Shown piece by piece: positions 57,441 to 64,000 of a stretch of 64,000 nucleotides of DNA. A program made the translations under genes and the position numbers. Every line of letters begins with the position of its first letter. Within the stretch, counting starts at the first letter, position 1. The notes beneath the pieces were generated by a model, which saw only the letters and a list, made by a program, of their open reading frames with translations, was not told where the DNA came from and searched no databases. This DNA is from Edolisoma coerulescens. Taxonomy: Eukaryota > Chordata > Aves > Passeriformes > Campephagidae. The stretch lies in contig VWZW01000879.1 in assembly GCA_013397115.1 (NCBI GenBank), positions 1,629,600-1,693,599 on the forward strand, read 5' to 3'.

Positions 57441-58635
57441 GCAGCTATCACCTTTCTCTGATGCAGCAGCAGTCACACAGCAAGGCAGCAAAGCCCCATG
57501 CTATGTTATTGTGTTTCCTGACCCACCTCCCTAGGCAACGCAAGCACTGGGAAACCACTGTGCTGAAGCATCATGTTTATCCAGGACTGGATGGTTATGT
57601 GTGACAGGGAAGCCTGGTCCTTCAGAGGGGCTGGGGATGGACAATAATCCTTCCAGATCAGTTCCAAGGGAGCACCCAAAGGCTTATCTCCAACACGGAG
57701 CCTGAGGCAGGCAGATCCTACCCCGGGGTGCCACCTCAGCCCTTTTGAGAATCCACTGGGCTCCTTGGCTGCTTGAGAAAGACACAGCATTACTTCCTTT
57801 TCAAAACGTTTGAACTGCCTGGCTGTGGCCTTTATCAGCCTCAGCTCTTTAGGCCTGCCATCTAAAGTTACTGTTCACATACTGTAGCTAATTCTCTTTG
57901 CTGAGTTTCACAGCAAATACAGCTTCTTGAATACTTGTTACACCAACTCTGTGGATGCTGGCTTCGCACATAAGGGAAAAAATACATGGACGGATGGTAG
58001 GTAAATTAAAAATGAGAGCTACTCAGCAACTGCTGTGGACATGTGTAGGCATTTCTGTGTGGTGTCTGTTTTTGCTGGCAAAGCAGGAAACTGTGAACAT
58101 ACTTAAGGTTAAGAAAATGCACATGGACAGGGCACGATATTTTGAAAAGTGGCTTGACCCAAACCTGTGATTAAACAAAAAGGAAACAGCATTTGAAAAC
58201 CAAGTAAAGGATCACTGAGATATTCAGGGACTTGGAGGGAGAAATCAGCTTTCACTTTTCCGGGCATTTTGCCTGTCAAATTATGAGCTTATTTGTGGTG
58301 CTAAATGCTTTGCTTGTGTCTCAGAAAAATACAGGAACTGCTGGCTTTTTTTTTTTTTCCAGTGGAAGAGAGAAGTCGTTAATGATCCCAAAGGTTAAGA
58401 AATTGGCACAGTCAGAAGCCAGCACTCCTTTATTTATTCATCAGCTGGGCTCTGTGTGGGCTCCCAACATACAGAATTCCCCACCTGACTGCTCACCTTC
58501 CCCAGAGGCTTCTCTTCATTTGCCTGTATGCACACACAAGCATCAACCTTCAAAGGAAGGTCAGTTTGCAGTCAGAGATACTGGGCCAAAACTATAATAT
58601 GGTTCAGCCACAGGCAGGTGTCCCAAACCAAACAC
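57441..58635. other. Unique non-coding DNA
   Basis: T-run at about 58347-58358. No gene or repeat family is recognised. Confidence 0.45.
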
Positions 58636-58660
58636 GTTTTTTTGTTTGTTTGTTTGTTTG
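58636..58660 (+). repeat. (TTTG)n microsatellite
   Basis: T-run followed by four TTTG units. Confidence 0.9.
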
Positions 58661-60379
58661 AGCTAAACCAAACCCTGAATTGCACAGAGGACCTTGGGTC
58701 TCAGGGTCTTTAATGTCAGAGTTTATAGCACAATGTCATGCAGGGATTCAGCTTCAGAAAGGGCTGTGTGAAACTCAAAATTGAACATATCCCTATTTAG
58801 CATTTGGCTGTCTGTGAAGCCACAGGATGCCCCAGTACACTTGGAAAGGCTCTTTCCAGTTCATCAGGACCAGCCCTGATCCTCCTCAAAAAGCGAAGAG
58901 GAGTCCACTCCTGCTGCTCTTGTGTCACCTCTGTTTCTGCCCTGTTTTTAACCTGCTGCTTCTGTTGAAGGGGGTCTCTGAAGTGTGAATGTGTGGCAGT
59001 AACCCTATGGAGGTGCTTAACCTCAGTCCCCCCATGCCAAATGGTGAAGACCCGCTGGACCAGGTCAACCATTCATCTCCAGTTTTCAGAGATTTTGTTA
59101 GAGGACAGGTGAGTGCATCAGCTTAGAAAATCCTATCTATTGAGAGCAGAAGGTATTACCTGTTTAGGCAATTGCTTAGGCAATTAGGTGTAATGAATTT
59201 TCCTCTACAGTGGTAACCAGAGAAATCGAGAATCAGCCCTGCCTGATTTTCCATTCAAACTTCTCTCCAAGGAAGCACATGAGGGGAAAAATGGAGGAAA
59301 TTACAATAAACTTCATCCTAAGCATTTTTAGCCTTTCCCTTATACTTGGCTTGCCCCTTTCCTTTTCTGTTTAATTTAAAATATTCATCCTTAAAATTAA
59401 AAAAAAAAAATAAAAGGAGGAATGGAGCAAACTCATTAAAAATACAGGTGAAATTTCAGTGCTTGTTTGTGGACCTTAGTACAGAAAATCAAAAGGTGTT
59501 CTGGCAGAGAAAGAAATGCATTTATTGAGGTATCATGCTGTAGCAGTGCATGAAGGCCTTTAATGAGAGCATGTCCCAGTATGCTAAGTAGTCCTTATCT
59601 ATATGGGAAGTTACGTTTCATGACACCTTCTGAAATCTAAAGACACAGCGACAAAGCATTGTAGCTTCTCTTTTACCAGCAGGAAAAGGAACACACAGAG
59701 AAGAGATCAGGCCTCATACCTCAAAGCTGAGAGCGGAGCAACTTTAAAAAGCTTGTTTAGTCTGGCTTACCCCTGAGCTACAGAGCTAGGAGCCCAGTGC
59801 CCATCTCTTCAGGTACATGCCAGCACCTAATTAGGTGCCAACTCACACATCCTCTTGCATATATCACCATACACTATACACTGGGACACAGAGTTTGCTA
59901 TCTGAAAAGCCTCTAGCATTCAGTTTGTGCTGGATAAGTAATAATAGCATTAATGGACTAAAATATTAACATAAAAGACTAACTGTTGTAATTTCTTCTT
60001 TGCACAATTCCAGCTAACAGCATCTTCTTTTCTTGAAGGGAGACTGCTTTGAAAGGATTAAGAGCAGCTCTGCAAAAGTGGGAGGAAAGGACATTTATAT
60101 AACAATAAGCCTTTACCCCCTTAATTTTCTCAGTTGGCTGCACAGTCTTCTTCTGTCTTTTGATGACATCTCTTAATAAAAACATTATTTTTTAGTGTTT
60201 TTAAGGATAAGGATAAGCACAGGCAGCTCCATTTCCAGTGACAGAGTGGGTATGAGGCCAATGAGAAACTTCATTTCATAAAACCTCCCTGCTGAAATCT
60301 GCCCTACCTCAGCGTTTATCAGCTTCTCTGCTTTATTGTCTAGTTAAAATGGAAATAGCCTATCTTCAGCTCTTAGTCA
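58661..60379. other. Unique non-coding DNA
   Basis: A short tandem repeat TTAGGCAATTGC/TTAGGCAATTAG lies at about 59164-59187, and an A-rich run at 59398-59416. Otherwise nothing is recognised. Confidence 0.45.
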
Positions 60380-60560
60380 TCAAGCCATGTGGACGACAAT
60401 GTCAACTGACACTAGTTTTCATTAGCTAAAAAAGCTGCCCTGGGGTAAGCAGCAGTGAGACCAATCAGATTTAGTGATTAATATTTCCTGCTTCAGAAAA
60501 GATAAAGACACACATGAAGTTGAAATTAAACTTCACTGGCAAAGATGAATTGAGAGGATA
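60380..60560. promoter_or_regulatory. Candidate conserved non-coding element
   Basis: CATTAGCTAAAAAAGCTGCC (60420), GACCAATCAGA (60459, CCAAT core) and TTAGTGATTAATATTTCC (60471) cluster in repeat-free sequence. Function is inferred. Confidence 0.22.
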
Positions 60561-63062
60561 GCTGGACAAACATCAGGTTTCTGAATGAAGGACCAGTGGC
60601 TCAATTCTTAAGTGTCATTTTCCATCAAGTTTCCTGGTTGTGTTACACCAAGCATTAAAAACTAGAAAACAGAGTTGCCAAATCTATTCCCTGAGCCATT
60701 AAAAAACCCCAAAAAACAAGAGGCAGGCCTGCTCTTGGTGCTTGCACAGTAATTGTTTGCATCACCTCCAGCCAAAAATTCTTCCTCTCTCCTTTCAGCT
60801 TGGATGTGTTCTTTAGGATTCCTGCAGCGTTCCCAGTGTGGCTCTGAGAAATATCACACTCTCTTATCCTGTATTTTTATTCCTGTCACCCACCAGCAGC
60901 TTTCATTTCGCTTTGCTTGCCTGGCCACCTGAAGGAAATGCTTACAGTTTTTCAAACCAGGCTCACGGTGTTTGACTGTGAAGGTGTTACATCAGTGCTA
61001 AACCAGTGCACCATCAAAACAGAGCAATCCAGCTAATGAACAGGCAAACTCCACATGCTGGGTTCATGCTGGTGACTTTGGTATGCTAATGCTGGATATA
61101 AGAGAGACTTTCACCAGCTTTACTGTCTCTTATGCAGTTTTGTTTTAGAATATTTACTCTCTAAAGATATAAAAAGAGGAAAAGCCTTTCCTCCTGCCTC
61201 TGCTTTCCTTGTAAGAGGGGTTCTAGCTGAGAACTGTCATGAGGTGAAATATTCCTTTATTCACGTATGAAACTCTCTTATAGCTTTCATGACACTTGCT
61301 TCTCCTTGGTCCTTGTATGAGGAAGAGAGTGAGGAGGAATGTTGTGGCTCTCAGTGTCAAGTACTACTGCTAAGGGTCCCCTGCCATTTCTGGCTCAGAG
61401 TCCATTTCTCTTAAGCCAGATGTAGAAAAGCCTGGGGAGCCATTGAAGTTTGATGGAACAGCAGTGCCAGAAAAGTCTGTTCTTACAGCTCACCTCCTGG
61501 GGTTCCATGCTGTCCCCAAGCCACAGATAGGTGGAGAGATGTTGGATCTTGGTCACACGAGTCTCATGGAAAAGCAAACCTGCAACCTCTCTGCTTCCAG
61601 AACGGAGGCTGTCAGAAGAGCGGAGCTCTGAGCGGGCTGTTAGCTATTTGTTCTCCCCAGAGTTTTGGATTCCAAGGTAACTCTGAGCAGTTCTAGCGCT
61701 GTAGAACACCCTTACCAGGAGCTAAGATGGTCCTTCACAGGATGCTGAGGCTTTCAGAGTCGGAATTTTATAATAAAACAGAAAGCCAGGTCCAGCAGGA
61801 GAGGCTTGGAAACAAAGAAGCCTTTGAAGAGGGAGTGAGAGAGAACAAGTGAGACACAGTCCAGGTGGCAGAAGAGGATAAAGAATCCTGCTAAATAATG
61901 AAAACTCTGGGACTGAGAGAAAGGTCTGTCAGAACAGAAGGAAAGAGAGACCAGGCTTAGAAATAGGAAAAAAAGAAGTCACTAAAAGCAGGGGACAAAG
62001 CGTTAGGAGCCAAAAGGGGCCGAATAGGGCACTGAAATGAAAGAGACTGATTTATGGAACTTGAAAACACAAGTAAAACATAAAAGCCTGGAGACATTCC
62101 ATCCCAGGTAACTCCACAGTTGAGGTTTTGAGGTTTCACAACACGGGGTTTAAAATATTTGACCTGGTTATCAAAAAAATTTAAAAAGATTCTCAGTCAC
62201 TATCTTTCTCCAGAAGAAATCGTGCCTATCAACTTGAAATGCAGGAGTGCTGCTGTATTTTTTTCAGGGTTTGTTTTGGCTTTTTCCTAGCATCCTATCA
62301 CACCGAAATTTGATGGTGATTCTTCAGTGTTGCACTTTTTGGTGGGTAGATAGACCAGTGAAGTGAGAGAATGAAATCATACTGCATCTAGTTGAGGCAT
62401 GTAGTTGCTTGGAGTATTTACATTGCTCTGAAAGGGAGGAGATTATTAGAGAGTGATTGCATCATACAGACACATCTGACAAATTAATATATTAAGGGAC
62501 AAATTTTAAGTCCAGATCACAGGTCACAACTTTCAAAAGTGCTTGGTCTGCATTTGGGCATGTAAAAAAAGTGGACAGATTTTTTCATGCTTCAAAACTT
62601 ATCTCCAGAATGAGATGAAATGTTCATTTGTGGATGGTAAAGGTTTATGGTGAATCCTGAAGGCCACTATAAATTAGAAAGCTGGATTCCTTTTCTCTCT
62701 GCATCATATGCTCTTAGTCCCTCTAATTTATACTCCCTCCCCGCAAAGGATTAACAAATGGCTTAATTTTATTTAAATGGGTTGTCAAAATGTAACACAG
62801 TCAGCTTCAGCTCACATTTTTCAGCTCAAGAGTAGAAGCAGTCCATGCTGAGAGAAAGCCACACTACCAGTAGATCAGAGCTTTCAGTCAGGACAATGGG
62901 GATAGCTTTGATGACTTTACAGTTAGTTCACTATTAATAAAAGTCTTTTGTAAAATGTCTCTCCTGCATCCCCACTCTCCCCTCTGCCTGCTACCTGTGG
63001 GCTCTGTTAATTCTGGTATCTGACTGTTCTCATAGTTCATCTGGATTAGGGAAAAAGAGAGA
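60561..63062. other. Unique non-coding DNA
   Basis: No repeat family, exon or RNA gene is recognised. Confidence 0.45.
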
Positions 63063-63083
63063 TTTTTTTTTTTGGGGGGGGGG
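63063..63083 (+). repeat. T11-G10 homopolymer junction
   Basis: A T-run of 11 (63063-63073) is followed without interruption by a G-run of 10 (63074-63083). Confidence 0.9.
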
Positions 63084-64000
63084 ATGTATGCACACCTATG
63101 TGACTGCACACACACCACATGGCTCATGAGCCTCCACCCACTGAAGGCATCTTTTCATTCTCAGTAAGACAAACCCACAGCGGAGTTCAGAAGTCATTGC
63201 TGTTAGACAGGAGAAGGGCCAGTTCAAATCTGTCACTCCATCAGAGCATGGTACTCCCCCCTGGTAAAGGTCACTTGGAGAGAAGATATGAAAGCGATTC
63301 AATACTTGAACTTACCCAAAAAGCCAAGCAACTTATTTACTATGCAGTGACCCTGCAGTGACCTCATCCACAACACACGCAGCTCCCACTGGCATCAGTT
63401 GGTGTCATGAGTACAGATGAAGAAAAAGTATTGCTGTGATAGGGGAATACATCAAGTACATTTCTGTGGTTTTACAAAACCTATATGCACCTTTCAATCA
63501 CTTTTGATAAACATTAATAAAGTATTGAGTAGAACTTTGAAATATGTGCTTTTATTTCCATCCAGGCGTTTCTAATGCTGTTTCTCAAGGCATACCAAGT
63601 GAGGCACAGACACCAAAGGCATGGAAGAGTTGTTCAAGCTGTGCTGTCTTTTACCTTGAACAGGAATGGTCACAGTGATGCTCTGAAATAAATTCCACTC
63701 TGAGGGATTATTTGCTTAAAAGTGAGGAATAAGCTTTTTTTTTTTTCTTTTTCAAAACACTGGAGGCCAAAGGGACAATTTAGAACTCCCCTTACACTTG
63801 ATTTTTTCAGTTCTCAAGAAAGCAACTAGTTCAGAAGGTAAAGAAAAAAACTGATGACCCACATCTTTCAAAGACACACTGTTGTTATCGGCATTGCAGA
63901 ACCACTGCATGAATCACTGTTTTGTGTCACTGCTTATACACAGCTGTGCTGTCACTGTGAAGAATTTTTCTGCGCATCAACATCCAAATCCGGATTAAAA
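63084..64000. other. Unique non-coding DNA
   Basis: T-run at 63736-63746. Nothing else is recognised up to the end of the window. Confidence 0.45.

Overview
The window looks like non-coding DNA from a bird nuclear chromosome. The clearest sign is CR1 LINE sequence: a 5'-truncated sense copy at about 692-1601 ending in the CR1 terminal microsatellite (ATTCTATGA-type units), a second ORF2 fragment on the minus strand at about 2106-2703, and shorter CR1 3' ends at about 9473-9589, 28808-29015 and 57196-57440. There is no primate or rodent type SINE and no bacterial gene structure. AT-rich sequence is punctuated by two short CpG islands, as expected for a vertebrate gene desert or very long introns. 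Which bird cannot be decided from this sequence; the A/C-rich simple tracts might hint at a passerine, but that is weak.

I find no convincing host protein-coding exon. Open frames of 60-168 codons lie on both strands, but they lack family signatures, splice context or codon bias and are at the level expected by chance in 64 kb; the recognisable ones are pieces of LINE reverse transcriptase. I saw no rRNA or tRNA gene, no known microRNA hairpin and no CRISPR array.

Region by region. 1-3 kb: a decayed tandem repeat with a 188-bp higher-order period, split by a CR1 insertion, then a second CR1 in the opposite orientation. 3-10 kb: mostly unique AT-rich DNA with an ancient hairpin-forming repeat, a 212-bp stretch with no G on the + strand, and a CR1 tail. 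10.4-10.75 kb: a putative solo LTR with CCAAT, TATA and polyadenylation signals in the correct order. 11-26 kb: unique DNA, a MIR-like fragment and candidate regulatory DNA. 26-29 kb: an old CR1/L3-type fragment, homeodomain/POU-rich DNA and a CR1 tail. 33-34 kb and 45.1-45.5 kb: two weak, unidentified possible coding relics. 42.0-43.1 kb: about 1.1 kb of a very old CR1/L3-type reverse transcriptase on the minus strand. 49-52 kb and 55-56.2 kb: two CpG islands embedded in A/T-rich, transcription-factor-site-like DNA. 57-64 kb: a CR1 tail, a MIR-like fragment, a G-quadruplex motif, microsatellites and otherwise unique DNA.

The window therefore reads as an accumulation of retroelement layers of different age (CR1/L3 and MIR relics, then CR1 tails, then an LTR) around possible regulatory elements. 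I do not see a new multi-gene biological system. Repeat identities come from remembered consensus patterns, not from a database search, and all regulatory calls are inferences that need cross-species alignment.
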